Both the position numbers and the translations under genes were made by a program. Shown piece after piece: positions 1 through 8,131 of a DNA stretch of 64,000 nt (positions are counted from its first letter, which is position 1; each line of letters opens with the position of its first letter). The DNA comes from Lachnospiraceae bacterium FE2018 (GTDB lineage: Bacteria; Bacillota; Clostridia; Lachnospirales; Lachnospiraceae). The stretch is taken from the NCBI GenBank assembly GCA_000702845.1, contig JNKK01000010.1:1-64000 (forward strand), in the 5' to 3' direction. A model generated the notes under the pieces. The model had not been told where the DNA came from. It saw only the letters and a program-made list of their open reading frames with translations, and did not search any database.

Positions 1-306
<306 letters not shown>

Positions 307-327
307 AAAATCGACTGACGGTATTCT

Positions 328-1161
328 TTATGCTGCAGCTGCAAATGCTGCATGAAATTCCATCGGGGTCATCCGATGAAGCTTTCTCTGAATCCGATCA
401 GCGTTATAGTAGTGGATATACTCTGTAATCATCCCGACAAGTGCCTCCCGTGATGTGAAACGTCTTCCATAATACTTTTCACGTTTAAGAATACCCCAGA
501 AACCTTCCATCGGCCCGTTGTCAATACAGTGGGCTATCCTGGACATGCTCTGCTTCATATGATGTTTCTTCAGCCTTGTACTGAACTGCTTGCTAGTGTA
601 TTGGAAACCTCGATCAGAATGGAACAGGGGATGTGCATCCGGCTCCAGACGAACAGCTTCATCAAAGGTATTCATCACCAGTTGATTATCATTATGGCTG
701 CTGATCTGAAAGGCAACGATCCGGCGGTCATACAAATCCAGAATGGCACTCAGATATACTTTATGAACTTCGATGCCGTTATAATACTTAAACTCTGTTA
801 CATCGGTCAGCCATTTTTCATTTGGGGCAACCGCATGAAAGTCCCGGTTCAGGTGATTTCTGGCGATATGTGCAGGATCATTCGCTGCTCTTGTACAACT
901 TTTTGGCTTCCACTTTATAGTAGATTGAATGCGGCTTTTACGACATAAGCGAAGGACGCGCTTGTCATTGACAGCTGTATCATATCTTCTGTCCAGTTCA
1001 TCACGGATCCTCCGGTATCCCATATCAGGGTGCTCTTCATGGATCTTTCTGATCTTCTCAGAGATCTCCCGATTCTTTTTCTCACTTATGCTTTCCGGAT
1101 TTTTTAACCACCGATAATACGCAGAGCGCGAAACATGAAGATAACCACAGAGCCGTTCCAC
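328..1161 (-). CDS. IS3-family transposase OrfB (integrase catalytic domain)
   Basis: This is the catalytic subunit of an IS3 element. An N-terminal HTH_21-like segment (LHVSRSAYYRWL, residues 8-19) is followed by the rve/DDE core with the first Asp in WLTDVTEF, the second in FHSDRGFQYTS and the Glu in GPMEGFWGILKRE. All three acidic residues are present, so the enzyme looks intact. The AUG at 1161 is not necessarily a real start: the same frame stays open upstream through a YQAIRELSEE-type linker up to the A7 run at 1257-1263, so the functional product is expected to be an OrfAB fusion made by -1 frameshifting from orfA. It converges on the transposase fragment at the left edge. Confidence 0.92.
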   Translation of the reverse strand: MERLCGYLHVSRSAYYRWLKNPESISEKKNREISEKIRKIHEEHPDMGYRRIRDELDRRYDTAVNDKRVLRLCRKSRIQSTIKWKPKSCTRAANDPAHIARNHLNRDFHAVAPNEKWLTDVTEFKYYNGIEVHKVYLSAILDLYDRRIVAFQISSHNDNQLVMNTFDEAVRLEPDAHPLFHSDRGFQYTSKQFSTRLKKHHMKQSMSRIAHCIDNGPMEGFWGILKREKYYGRRFTSREALVGMITEYIHYYNADRIQRKLHRMTPMEFHAAFAAAA

Positions 1162-1220
1162 TGGATAATCCTGTTCTTCTGAGAGCTCCCGGATCGCCTG
1201 GTACTTATAAAGATGGCGAG

Positions 1221-1913
1221 TCAGAGATAGCGATCCTTCATCTCTAACTCTCTGACTTTTTTTAGAAGGTCATTCTCCATTTGCAGATCCCGGTTGCGCC
1301 TTTCCAGCTCTGCGATCCTGTCCCGCATCTCCTCTTCAGGCGTGCGGCTGGGCATTGTTCCTGCACGGCGGCCCCTTCGATCTTCCAGACCAGCAGATCC
1401 CATTTCCTCATATCGTTTTACCCAGTTTCGCACCTGCTGGTAAGAACACTGATATTTCAATGCCATTGCTCCATAGTTCTTATCGTTAGCCAGGCAGTCC
1501 TGAACGATCATCAGTCTTTCTTCCGGTGTTGTGCTTCTGGCTTTCCTCATGTAGCTGCCTCCTCCGCTTGAGCGTGATTTGATTTCTCCATGAGTATTAT
1601 ATACCTTTAGCCAGTTGTGCAACTGACAGGAACTTCGTAAATGGTATTTTTTTACGATGTCTGCCTGACTTGACTTTCCATCAAGGTATTCATGAACGGC
1701 TTGAAGCTTTAACTCCTGAGAATAGACTTTGTTACTGGTCTGAGGCATCAAGGCAGTAGGCCCATCTGAAAGATATAGATTGCGCCAGCGCCAAATGCTC
1801 TTTTTATCCACACCTGTCAAACGGGCTGCTTCAGAAAAACTGATTTCATCTGCCAGCACCCGCTCAACCACCTTTACCTTTTCTGCCGCATCAATCTTGC
1901 TTTTTCTGGACAT
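1221..1913 (-). CDS. IS3-family OrfA, DNA-binding protein with repeated HTH and leucine zipper
   Basis: OrfA recognises the element ends. At 230 residues it is long for the family. I see helix-turn-helix-like units near residues 22-42 (FSEAARLTGVDKKSIWRW), 80-105 and 145-170 (YGAMALKYQCSYQQVRNWV), followed by a C-terminal coiled coil or zipper from about residue 195 (RDRIAELERRNRDLQMEND) used for dimerisation in this family. The start at 1913 has a GGGGGT ribosome binding site seven bases upstream. That site lies inside one arm of a perfect hairpin (1921-1960). A run of seven A residues near the 3' end provides the frameshift into orfB. Confidence 0.88.
   Translation of the reverse strand: MSRKSKIDAAEKVKVVERVLADEISFSEAARLTGVDKKSIWRWRNLYLSDGPTALMPQTSNKVYSQELKLQAVHEYLDGKSSQADIVKKYHLRSSCQLHNWLKVYNTHGEIKSRSSGGGSYMRKARSTTPEERLMIVQDCLANDKNYGAMALKYQCSYQQVRNWVKRYEEMGSAGLEDRRGRRAGTMPSRTPEEEMRDRIAELERRNRDLQMENDLLKKVRELEMKDRYL
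1257..1263 (-). other. Programmed -1 ribosomal frameshift site (A AAA AAA G)
   Basis: On the minus strand orfA reads CTA AAA AAA GTC here. Slipping back one base gives a frame that is open without a stop into orfB (TCT AAA AAA AGT CAG ...). A seven-A heptamer followed by G is the classic slippery signal of IS3 elements. I infer that the OrfAB transposase is produced here. Confidence 0.8.
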
Positions 1914-1920
1914 AGAAATA

Positions 1921-1960
1921 CCCCCAAGTAGGTTTTATATTTCAATGTCCTACTTGGGGG
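1921..1960 (-). promoter_or_regulatory. Hairpin that would mask the orfA ribosome binding site
   Basis: CCCCCAAGTAGG (1921-1932) and CCTACTTGGGGG (1949-1960) form a perfect 12-bp stem with a 16-base loop. In the minus-strand transcript the downstream arm contains the GGGGG that serves as orfA ribosome binding site. Transcripts entering from outside the element would fold this stem and block translation, a control known from other insertion sequences. Whether an internal promoter starts inside the stem is not clear. Confidence 0.6.
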
Positions 1961-1985
1961 TAGCATATCACGCTGCGCATGCATC

Positions 1986-2001
1986 GGAGAGGCTTTTTTT
2001 T
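1986..2001. terminator. Remnant half of a terminator (GGAGAGGC plus T-run) at the IS edge
   Basis: GGAGAGGC (1986-1993) followed by eight T residues looks like the 3' arm and U-tract of a rho-independent terminator on the plus strand, or on the minus strand the A-run and 5' arm of a bidirectional one beyond lysA. The complementary GCCTCTCC arm is absent from its expected place, where the IS begins. I infer that the insertion separated the two arms. Confidence 0.35.
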
Positions 2002-2031
2002 GTTTTGTTATATAAAATACGGAATATCTGC

Positions 2032-3309
2032 TTACTCAAACATCTTTTTATATTCCGGCGAGAAATCGAGTGTCGCGAAGTAATCCTTCGGTGTCTCTGC
2101 CCGGCGGATCAGCTGCACGCCGCCGTCCTCTTTCAGCAGCAGTTCGGCGGACCACAGACGGCCATTGTAATTATAGCCCATGGCAAAGCCGTGTGCGCCG
2201 GTATCATGGATCACCAGAATGTCTCCGTTCTCGATTTCCGGAAGCATGCGGTCAATCGCAAATTTATCGTTGTTCTCACACAGAGAACCAGTCACATCGT
2301 ATTTGTGATCACACGGCGCGTCTTCCTTACCCATAACGGTAATGTGATGATACGCACCGTACATCGCCGGGCGCATCAGGTTAGCCGCGCAGGCATCACA
2401 GCCGATGTACTCCTTATAAATGTGTTTCTGATGGATCGCAGTTGTGACGAGACATCCGTACGGTCCCATCATAAAGCGGCCCATTTCAGTACACAGGCTG
2501 ACATCTCCCATCCCTGCCGGTGCAAGGATTTTGTCGTACTGCTCATGCACACCTGCACCAATTGCAAGAATATCATTCGGCTCCTGGTCCGGACGGTACG
2601 GGATGCCGACACCGCCGGAAAGATTGATGAATGTAATATGACATCCGGTCTCTTTCTGGAGCTTCACTGCCAGTTCAAACAGAATGCCGGCAAGTTTCGG
2701 ATAGTATTCATTGGTAACGGTATTGCTGGCCAGAAATGCGTGAATGCCGAATTCCTCAGCACCCTTTTCCTTCAACGTCCGGAACGCCTCAAAAAGCTGG
2801 GCTTCCGTCATGCCATACTTGGAATCACCCGGATTGTCCATGATTCCGTTGCTCATCTGGAACACGCCGCCCGGATTAAACCGGCAGCTGATCTTCTTCG
2901 GAATATAGCCCAGCGTCTTCTCCAGAAACGGAATGTGTGTGATATCATCCAGATTGATGATGGCATTCATTTCGTTGGCCTTCACATATTCCTCCGCAGG
3001 CGTCACATTGGAGGAAAACATGATGTCATCGCCGGAAAATCCCGCCGCCTCTGAGAGCATCAGCTCTGTCATAGAGGAGCAGTCGCAGCCGCAGCCGTAT
3101 TCCTGCAGGATCTTCATCAGATACGGATTCGGCGTGGCCTTGACGGCAAAATACTCGCGGAATCCCGGATTCCAGGAGAATGCCTCTCTGACGCGGGCCG
3201 CATTCTCACGGATTCCTTTTTCATCGTAGAGATGAAATGGTGTGGGATAAGTTTTGATGATCTCATCCAGCTGTTCTCTGGTTACAAAAGGTTTTTTGGT
3301 GTTGCTCAT
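2032..3309 (-). CDS. lysA: Diaminopimelate decarboxylase-family PLP enzyme
   Basis: The 425-residue protein is a fold type III (alanine-racemase-like) PLP decarboxylase. DapDC (lysA) is the most likely identity: it decarboxylates meso-diaminopimelate to lysine in the cytosol, the last step of lysine synthesis. The PLP lysine is K57 in REYFAVKATPNP, followed by the Cys/Ser-rich CGCDCSSMTEL segment. The glycine-rich phosphate-binding loop NLSGGVGIPY and the C-terminal active-site segment CDACAANLMRP are visible. The N-terminus PTPFHLYDE is the normal barrel start, and the AUG at 3309 fits. It is somewhat divergent from Bacillus LysA, so a related carboxynorspermidine or diamino acid decarboxylase is possible. 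No lysine-pathway genes adjoin it. The IS lies just downstream and seems to have split its terminator. Confidence 0.82.
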   Translation of the reverse strand: MSNTKKPFVTREQLDEIIKTYPTPFHLYDEKGIRENAARVREAFSWNPGFREYFAVKATPNPYLMKILQEYGCGCDCSSMTELMLSEAAGFSGDDIMFSSNVTPAEEYVKANEMNAIINLDDITHIPFLEKTLGYIPKKISCRFNPGGVFQMSNGIMDNPGDSKYGMTEAQLFEAFRTLKEKGAEEFGIHAFLASNTVTNEYYPKLAGILFELAVKLQKETGCHITFINLSGGVGIPYRPDQEPNDILAIGAGVHEQYDKILAPAGMGDVSLCTEMGRFMMGPYGCLVTTAIHQKHIYKEYIGCDACAANLMRPAMYGAYHHITVMGKEDAPCDHKYDVTGSLCENNDKFAIDRMLPEIENGDILVIHDTGAHGFAMGYNYNGRLWSAELLLKEDGGVQLIRRAETPKDYFATLDFSPEYKKMFE

Positions 3310-3380
3310 AGTTTTTACTGCCTTTTTTTATATTATTATTGATTCAACAATTCTAATAACAAAATCCTGATATACTCATC

Positions 3381-4343
3381 TCACTCTACGTGTTTGTGAG
3401 AAAACAGGTGGTCGTTACAGTACTCATAATTGCCGTTGCATCTGGAACAGAAGCGAAATTCCAGGGACGGGTCGTCCAGTTCCGTCCTGCCGCAGATGGC
3501 ACATTTGTGCCGCGCGATGATTTTGCTTCCGCCTCCGGCATTTCTTGCTGTTCCGGAGCCTGTATTTGCGCCGTCATGAGACGCCTCATAGTATTTTCTG
3601 TAACCGGCTGTGAATCGTTTGCCGGCACCTTCTCCCATCGCCTGCCGCCATTCCCGCTGACGCTTCCGCTCCTTCGGGTTGATGCGGTTCAGGTTTCTGG
3701 TGGCCAGGAAAAACAGAATCGTACCTGCAAGTGAACAAACGATCATAATGGTGATCGCCGGGTTAAATCCACTCGCAAAAATGCTGTAGATCAGATAAAC
3801 GACATCAACGATCGCCAGATACTTGATCTTGATCGGAATGATAAACATGAACAGCAGCTGCTGGTTCGGGAATGTCATTGCAAATCCAAGGAAGATGGAC
3901 AGACTGACATAGTATGTCGTGATCAGCGGATAAGAAGCAGCCGTCGCATAGCTGAACATCTCTGCTGTGCCGGGAACCAGCGCATAGGCAATAAACGCGC
4001 CGACCACGGTCATGATCAGTCCAAAAAAGATATAAACATTATAGAGGAAATCCCCCCACGCGGCCTCCAGTGCCGTACCGAGCTGATAATACAGCAGCAG
4101 CATGATAATTGTCCAGATACTTAAAGAAGACGGCGGCATCAGAATCCAGCTGATGATACGCCATACCTGCCCTTTCAGAATCAGACCCGGATCAAGTGTC
4201 AGATATCCGATCAGCGGCGCTTTGGTCGTCTGCTGCAGAAAAAAGATCGCATAGCCGATCACATAAGTCAGAATAATATAGCGCGTCAGATTCGGAACCG
4301 CATAGCGTCCGAATTTCTTCTCCAGTTTTTTCAGGAAATTCAT
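3381..4343 (-). CDS. Rhomboid-like membrane protein with C-terminal zinc ribbon, probably not a protease
   Basis: The 320-residue protein has about six hydrophobic helices (residues about 20-215) and a soluble C-terminal tail. The stretch GQVWRIISWILMPP (residues 58-71) and the following YYQLGTALEAAWGDF resemble the rhomboid/derlin fold. However, the catalytic GxSG serine and the later active-site histidine of rhomboid proteases are absent, so it is better described as a rhomboid-like pseudoenzyme. The tail holds CAICGR, FCSRC, then a further Cys and His residues (YCNDHLFSHKH), probably a zinc-binding domain. It has its own promoter (4378-4407) and a ribosome binding site GGAGGATATT. It lies upstream of lysA, with 71 bases between them. 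Function unknown. Confidence 0.7.
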   Translation of the reverse strand: MNFLKKLEKKFGRYAVPNLTRYIILTYVIGYAIFFLQQTTKAPLIGYLTLDPGLILKGQVWRIISWILMPPSSLSIWTIIMLLLYYQLGTALEAAWGDFLYNVYIFFGLIMTVVGAFIAYALVPGTAEMFSYATAASYPLITTYYVSLSIFLGFAMTFPNQQLLFMFIIPIKIKYLAIVDVVYLIYSIFASGFNPAITIMIVCSLAGTILFFLATRNLNRINPKERKRQREWRQAMGEGAGKRFTAGYRKYYEASHDGANTGSGTARNAGGGSKIIARHKCAICGRTELDDPSLEFRFCSRCNGNYEYCNDHLFSHKHVE

Positions 4344-4377
4344 AATATCCTCCGTATTGCATAAATATGCAATGATG

Positions 4378-4407
4378 ATTATAAGCTTTCCGTTTTCTGT
4401 TTGTCAA
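4378..4407 (-). promoter_or_regulatory. Sigma-A type promoter of the rhomboid-like gene
   Basis: On the minus strand TTGACA (4402-4407) and TATAAT (4378-4383) are both consensus, separated by 18 bases. Initiation would fall about 30 bases before the coding start. Confidence 0.8.
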
Positions 4408-4433
4408 CTGTGTGGTGGCAGCCTCCGCCCGGT

Positions 4434-4462
4434 TTGCGAAGCGCTGTAACCTGTGATAAACT
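4434..4462 (+). promoter_or_regulatory. Probable aroC promoter
   Basis: TTGCGA (4434-4439) and TAAACT (4457-4462) with a 17-base spacer lie about 50 bases upstream of the aroC start. Both boxes match the consensus at four of six positions, so this is a moderate call. Confidence 0.5.
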
Positions 4463-4512
4463 ACCAGTTAGTATTATGTATTTTATGTCGTTTATATAAG
4501 GGGAAACATATT

Positions 4513-5616
4513 ATGGCAGGTTCATCGATCGGAACGATTTTGAAACTGACAACCTGGGGAGAGTCACACGGTGCAGGCATCGGTGTTGTTATAGACGGAT
4601 GCCCGGCCGGTCTTCCGCTCTCGGAAGACGATATTCAGGCGTATCTGGACCGTCGGAAACCGGGACAGAGCCGGTACACAACACAGAGAAATGAATCAGA
4701 CCGGGCTGAGATCCTCTCCGGTGTTTATGAGGGTATGACGACCGGAACGCCGGTCTCGATTCTTGTGCGCAACAACGATCAGCACTCGAAGGATTACAGT
4801 AAGCTGAAGGATCTGTACCGGCCGGGGCATGCTGATTACGGCTACGATATGAAATACGGGATCCGCGACCACCGCGGCGGCGGACGTTCTTCAGGACGGG
4901 AGACTATCGGCCGCGTTGCGGGCGGTGCCATCGCCGCGAAACTGCTCGCAGAGCTCGGAATAAGTGTCACAGCTTATACAAAATCTATCGGTCCTGTCTG
5001 CGCAGAACAATTTGATCCGGATGAGATTTCACGGAATCCGCTTTGTATGCCGGATGCAGGTGCTGCCGAGATGGCGGCGTCCTATCTCGAAGGCTGTATG
5101 GAACACAAGGATTCTGCGGGTGGTGTCATTGAATGTATCGTCAGCGGGATGCCGGCCGGTGCGGGGGATCCTGTATTCGAAAAGCTGGATGCCAATCTCG
5201 CAAAAGCTGTAATGTCCATCGGCGCCGTCAAGGCCGTTGAAATCGGAGATGGTTTTCTCGCGGCCGCATCGACCGGCTCCGAGAACAATGATCCGTTTAT
5301 CCCTGCAGCAGAACCTGTCCCGCATATTGTAAAAGCGTCCAATCACGCCGGAGGCATTCTGGGCGGAATCTCAGACGGGAGCGACATCATTGTCCGCGCT
5401 GCCGTCAAACCGACGCCTTCAATTGCCCGGCTCCAGAAAACAGTAAAGCAGGATGGAACGCCGGTTCAGCTGGAAATCACGGGACGCCATGACCCGGTCA
5501 TCGTTCCGCGTGCTGTCGTCGTGGTCGAATGCATGACAGCACTGACTGTGGCGGACGCGCTTCTTACAGGAATGTCCGCAAAGCTCTCTTCCGTCAAAAA
5601 AATATGGGGGAACTAA
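4513..5616 (+). CDS. aroC: Chorismate synthase
   Basis: AroC converts 5-enolpyruvylshikimate-3-phosphate to chorismate with reduced FMN, the final common step of aromatic amino acid synthesis. The N-terminus TTWGESHGAGIGVVIDGCPAG is the family signature containing the active-site His. RRKPGQSRYTTQRNESD, GIRDHRGGGRSSGRET and the FMN-binding ASNHAGGILGGISDG near residues 280-295 are all present. The 367-residue length is normal. I chose the AUG at 4513 because AGGGG lies about 9 bases upstream; an upstream in-frame start at 4453 would add 20 non-conserved residues. It stands alone, with no other aro genes, and converges on the Na/Pi transporter gene. Its last codons (TGG GGG AAC TAA) form part of that gene's terminator. 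Confidence 0.95.
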   Translation: MAGSSIGTILKLTTWGESHGAGIGVVIDGCPAGLPLSEDDIQAYLDRRKPGQSRYTTQRNESDRAEILSGVYEGMTTGTPVSILVRNNDQHSKDYSKLKDLYRPGHADYGYDMKYGIRDHRGGGRSSGRETIGRVAGGAIAAKLLAELGISVTAYTKSIGPVCAEQFDPDEISRNPLCMPDAGAAEMAASYLEGCMEHKDSAGGVIECIVSGMPAGAGDPVFEKLDANLAKAVMSIGAVKAVEIGDGFLAAASTGSENNDPFIPAAEPVPHIVKASNHAGGILGGISDGSDIIVRAAVKPTPSIARLQKTVKQDGTPVQLEITGRHDPVIVPRAVVVVECMTALTVADALLTGMSAKLSSVKKIWGN

Positions 5617-5630
5617 TATCTGTTCCCCCT
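5596..5630 (-). terminator. Terminator of the Na/Pi transporter gene, embedded in the end of aroC
   Basis: In the minus direction GGGGGAAC, an 8-base loop and GTTCCCCC are followed by ATATTTTTTT. The stem overlaps the stop codon of aroC, so a single sequence serves as aroC coding end and terminator for the convergent gene. On the plus strand no U-tract follows the stem. Confidence 0.8.
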
Positions 5631-5638
5631 CAAAAACC

Positions 5639-7396
5639 TTAAATAGCAAATTGTTCATTGTATGCATCCAGCTGCTTCAGATATGCTTCATCGCGTCTGG
5701 ATTCTGCAAGCATATGATATTCGTGGCTCTTGATTTCTTTTCCTGTTTCCAGGATATCAACAGCGATGTTGCTGCAATGATCCGCGATTCGTTCATAATC
5801 AGTCAGCAGATCATTAAAGACAAATCCTGTCTCCAGTGTGCACTCACCGGTGCTCACACGCATGATGTGGCGGTTTTTGAGTTCGTCACACAGAAAATCA
5901 ATCACTTCTTCCAGCGGATCTACTTTTTTTGCTTCCTGCGCGTCATTTTGAACGAATGCATTAATGGTAATCTTCGTGATTTCATTAATCGCATCCTCCA
6001 GTACAAGAAGCTCATTCTGTGCTTTTCCCGTAAACTGGATCTTTTTCTCTTCAATCTCCTGAACAGATTCCCCGATATTCCGGGCATGGTCTGAAATCCG
6101 TTCAAAATCGGACAGTACGTGCAGGTACCTGTTGACTTCGACGGACTGTCTGCGGTTCAGGCCTTTTGCCGTTACTTTTGCGAGGTATGTTCCCAGTTTA
6201 TCTTCATAGCGGTCCAGCAGGTCCTCCAGATCGTATACTTTCTGGACTCCCTCCCTGCTGTAAGTTCTGCGAACGCTCACCGCATTCTGAACACTTTCCT
6301 CTGCTTTTGCAGCCATGGATTCAATTACCATTCTGCTCTGCAGAATAGAAAGAACCGGATGTACAAGAAAACGGTCTTCCAGGCGGTCCATGTCAGCCTG
6401 CTCTGCAAGTGCTTCCGGATTATCCGGGAAAATCCGGCAGACCAGTTTTTCCATCAGACCGATACACGGAGCAAGAACGATCACACACGCCAGACGGAAC
6501 AGGGTGTTTACCAGTGCAATGGTAACCATATTCATGGTCGCATTCATAAAACCAAAATGAACAAAAGCGTTCAATGTATAGAAAACCGTTCCGCAGATGA
6601 TTGCTCCAAGCAGATCAATTATCAGATATACGAAAGCCGTCCGCTTTCCGTTGATGCTTGCACCCAGTGCACTCAGCATAACCGGTACAGACGCACCGAT
6701 CGCGATACCCATGATAATCGGAAATGCCTCAGCAAATGTGATCGCGCCGGACATTGACAGCGCCTGCAGAATACCGATTGCGGCACTGGCGCTCTGCAGA
6801 ACAGCTGTAACAGCGATACCGACCAGTACGCCAAGCAGCGGATTCGAAAAACTGGTCAGCATTTTCAGAAATGCGGCGTTTTCTTTCAGGCCTGAAAGCG
6901 ACCCGGACATCATGCTCATGCCATACATCAGAACAGCAAATCCGAGCATGATTCCGCCGATGTTTTTGGTTGCCGAGCGCTTTGCCATCATCCAGATGAT
7001 AATACCAATGAACGCCACGATTCCGGTGAGCATTTCTGTGCTGAACAGAGATGCGATACTTGCACCGCTTCCGCTGAGACTGTTCAGACAGAGAATCCAT
7101 CCGGTAATACTTGTTCCCAGAATGGCACCGAGAATAATGCCGATTGCCTGTCTGATCTTCATCATGCCGGAGTTAACAAAACCGACAACCATAACGGACG
7201 TTGCTGAAGATGACTGGATGACGGCTGTCACACCGGTTCCCAGAAGAATCCCCTTCACCGCATTGCCGGACAACTTATTTAAAATCAGCTTCAGCCGGTT
7301 GCCTGCCGCCTTCTTCAGAGAATCTCCCATAAGCGACATTCCAAACAGGAACATCGCGATTCCGCCAAACAACGATACGATATCAACTATGTCCAT
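5639..7396 (-). CDS. Na+/phosphate cotransporter with C-terminal PhoU-like domain
   Basis: The 585-residue membrane protein belongs to the NptA/PNaS Na/Pi-cotransporter family. The N-terminal half contains the two inverted family repeats with the hallmark QSSSATSVMVVGF (residues about 60-72) and QSASAAIGILQALSMSGAI (about 200-218), each in a hydrophobic re-entrant region. The C-terminal 220 residues are helical, charged and PhoU-like (for example HVLSDFERISDHARNI and LLTDYERIADHCSNIA). It should import phosphate driven by sodium across the plasma membrane; the PhoU-like part probably regulates it. No pho or pst genes are adjacent. The start follows a GGAAGG-type ribosome binding site. A strong terminator follows inside aroC. 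Confidence 0.9.
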   Translation of the reverse strand: MDIVDIVSLFGGIAMFLFGMSLMGDSLKKAAGNRLKLILNKLSGNAVKGILLGTGVTAVIQSSSATSVMVVGFVNSGMMKIRQAIGIILGAILGTSITGWILCLNSLSGSGASIASLFSTEMLTGIVAFIGIIIWMMAKRSATKNIGGIMLGFAVLMYGMSMMSGSLSGLKENAAFLKMLTSFSNPLLGVLVGIAVTAVLQSASAAIGILQALSMSGAITFAEAFPIIMGIAIGASVPVMLSALGASINGKRTAFVYLIIDLLGAIICGTVFYTLNAFVHFGFMNATMNMVTIALVNTLFRLACVIVLAPCIGLMEKLVCRIFPDNPEALAEQADMDRLEDRFLVHPVLSILQSRMVIESMAAKAEESVQNAVSVRRTYSREGVQKVYDLEDLLDRYEDKLGTYLAKVTAKGLNRRQSVEVNRYLHVLSDFERISDHARNIGESVQEIEEKKIQFTGKAQNELLVLEDAINEITKITINAFVQNDAQEAKKVDPLEEVIDFLCDELKNRHIMRVSTGECTLETGFVFNDLLTDYERIADHCSNIAVDILETGKEIKSHEYHMLAESRRDEAYLKQLDAYNEQFAI

Positions 7397-7466
7397 CTTT
7401 TTTCCTTCCTCAGATTTACGTTTCGCGTCTCTCTGCGTTTCATAACAGACTTCGTACCTTATTTTT

Positions 7467-7503
7467 CAAAAAACCCTGCGAATTGCTATTCACAGGGTTT
7501 TTA
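7467..7503 (-). terminator. Terminator of the infC-rpmI-rplT operon
   Basis: On the minus strand AAACCCTG, a 14-base loop and CAGGGTTT are followed by TTTTG, shortly after the rplT stop. The plus strand also has a T-run, so it may act in both directions. Confidence 0.82.
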
Positions 7504-7524
7504 TGATATCGATCATAGTGACAT

Positions 7525-7875
7525 TCAGGCACCTTTTACCATCTCTGCAAGTTTTGCGAATCCTTCCTTATCATTGACAGCCATATCAGCGAGAACCTTA
7601 CGGTCAAGCTCAATACCAGCCTTCTTCAGACCGTCCATGAATACGCTGTAGGAAAGACCATTCAGTCTTGCAGCTGCATTAATACGGGTAATCCACAGAG
7701 CACGGAACTGGCGCTTGCGCTCCTTGCGGCCTGCATAAGCAGATGCCTGTGCGCGCATGACAGACTGTTTCGCATATCTGTACTGTTTGCTTCTGGCTCC
7801 TCTGTAACCCTTCGCTGCCTTTAATACTTTATTGTGTTTTTTCTTGGCGTTCAGACCGCCTTTAATTCTTGCCAT
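7525..7875 (-). CDS. rplT: 50S ribosomal protein L20
   Basis: L20 binds 23S rRNA and is needed early in large-subunit assembly. The 116 residues match the family in length: a basic N-terminal extension ([19 protein letters not shown]) with the tract [18 protein letters not shown], then the globular RNA-binding C-domain with [18 protein letters not shown]. It is the third gene of infC-rpmI-rplT, 41 bases after rpmI, and is followed by a terminator. In Firmicutes L20 represses this operon by binding the mRNA leader; a long leader is present upstream of infC. Confidence 0.97.
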   Translation of the reverse strand: MARIKGGLNAKKKHNKVLKAAKGYRGARSKQYRYAKQSVMRAQASAYAGRKERKRQFRALWITRINAAARLNGLSYSVFMDGLKKAGIELDRKVLADMAVNDKEGFAKLAEMVKGA

Positions 7876-7916
7876 TTCTTAATCCTCCTGTATCATTCAG
7901 TCAGCACACCATCTCA

Positions 7917-8114
7917 TCAGAGATACGGCATGATCTTCTTCATTACCTTTGCGTTGGTCTCATCAACAACTGCTGCCTTGCGCAGATTTCTCTTACGTTT
8001 CGTAGACTTCTTGGTTAAGATATGGCTTTTATAAGCTTTATGTCTGACCAGTTTCCCGGTTCCTGTCTGTTTAAAGCGCTTTGCTGCTGCTCTTTTTGTT
8101 TTTACCTTTGGCAT
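7917..8114 (-). CDS. rpmI: 50S ribosomal protein L35
   Basis: A 65-residue, strongly basic protein beginning [20 protein letters not shown], the L35 signature, with [20 protein letters not shown] in the middle. It sits in the large subunit near the E site. An AGGAGG-like site precedes the AUG, and the gene lies 17 bases after infC. Confidence 0.97.
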   Translation of the reverse strand: MPKVKTKRAAAKRFKQTGTGKLVRHKAYKSHILTKKSTKRKRNLRKAAVVDETNAKVMKKIMPYL

Positions 8115-8131
8115 TTGTAAATTCCTCCTTG

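Larger units (their letters stand above)
307..1968 (-). mobile_element. Second IS3-family insertion sequence, read leftward; one end not identifiable
   Basis: This element carries an orfA (1221-1913) and an overlapping orfB (328-1161) in the -1 frame, the standard IS3 layout. The upstream end is near 1961-1968, where TGCTACCCCCAAGTAGG reads inward on the minus strand. I cannot find the matching inverted repeat at the downstream side: only 21 bases separate the orfB stop from the end of the neighbouring IS. My inference is that the neighbouring element inserted into, or recombined with, this one and removed its terminus. The exact ends are therefore uncertain by tens of bases. Confidence 0.7.

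Noticed and set aside
1780-3054. Long plus-strand open frame (424 codons) across lysA
   Set aside because: It lies antisense to lysA, which has clear PLP-enzyme motifs; its translation has no domain pattern and no ribosome binding site.
6597-7445. Plus-strand open frame (282 codons) opposite the Na/Pi transporter gene
   Set aside because: Mirror of a real membrane-protein gene; its hydrophobic Ile/Pro/Met-rich translation follows from the antisense of transporter codons.
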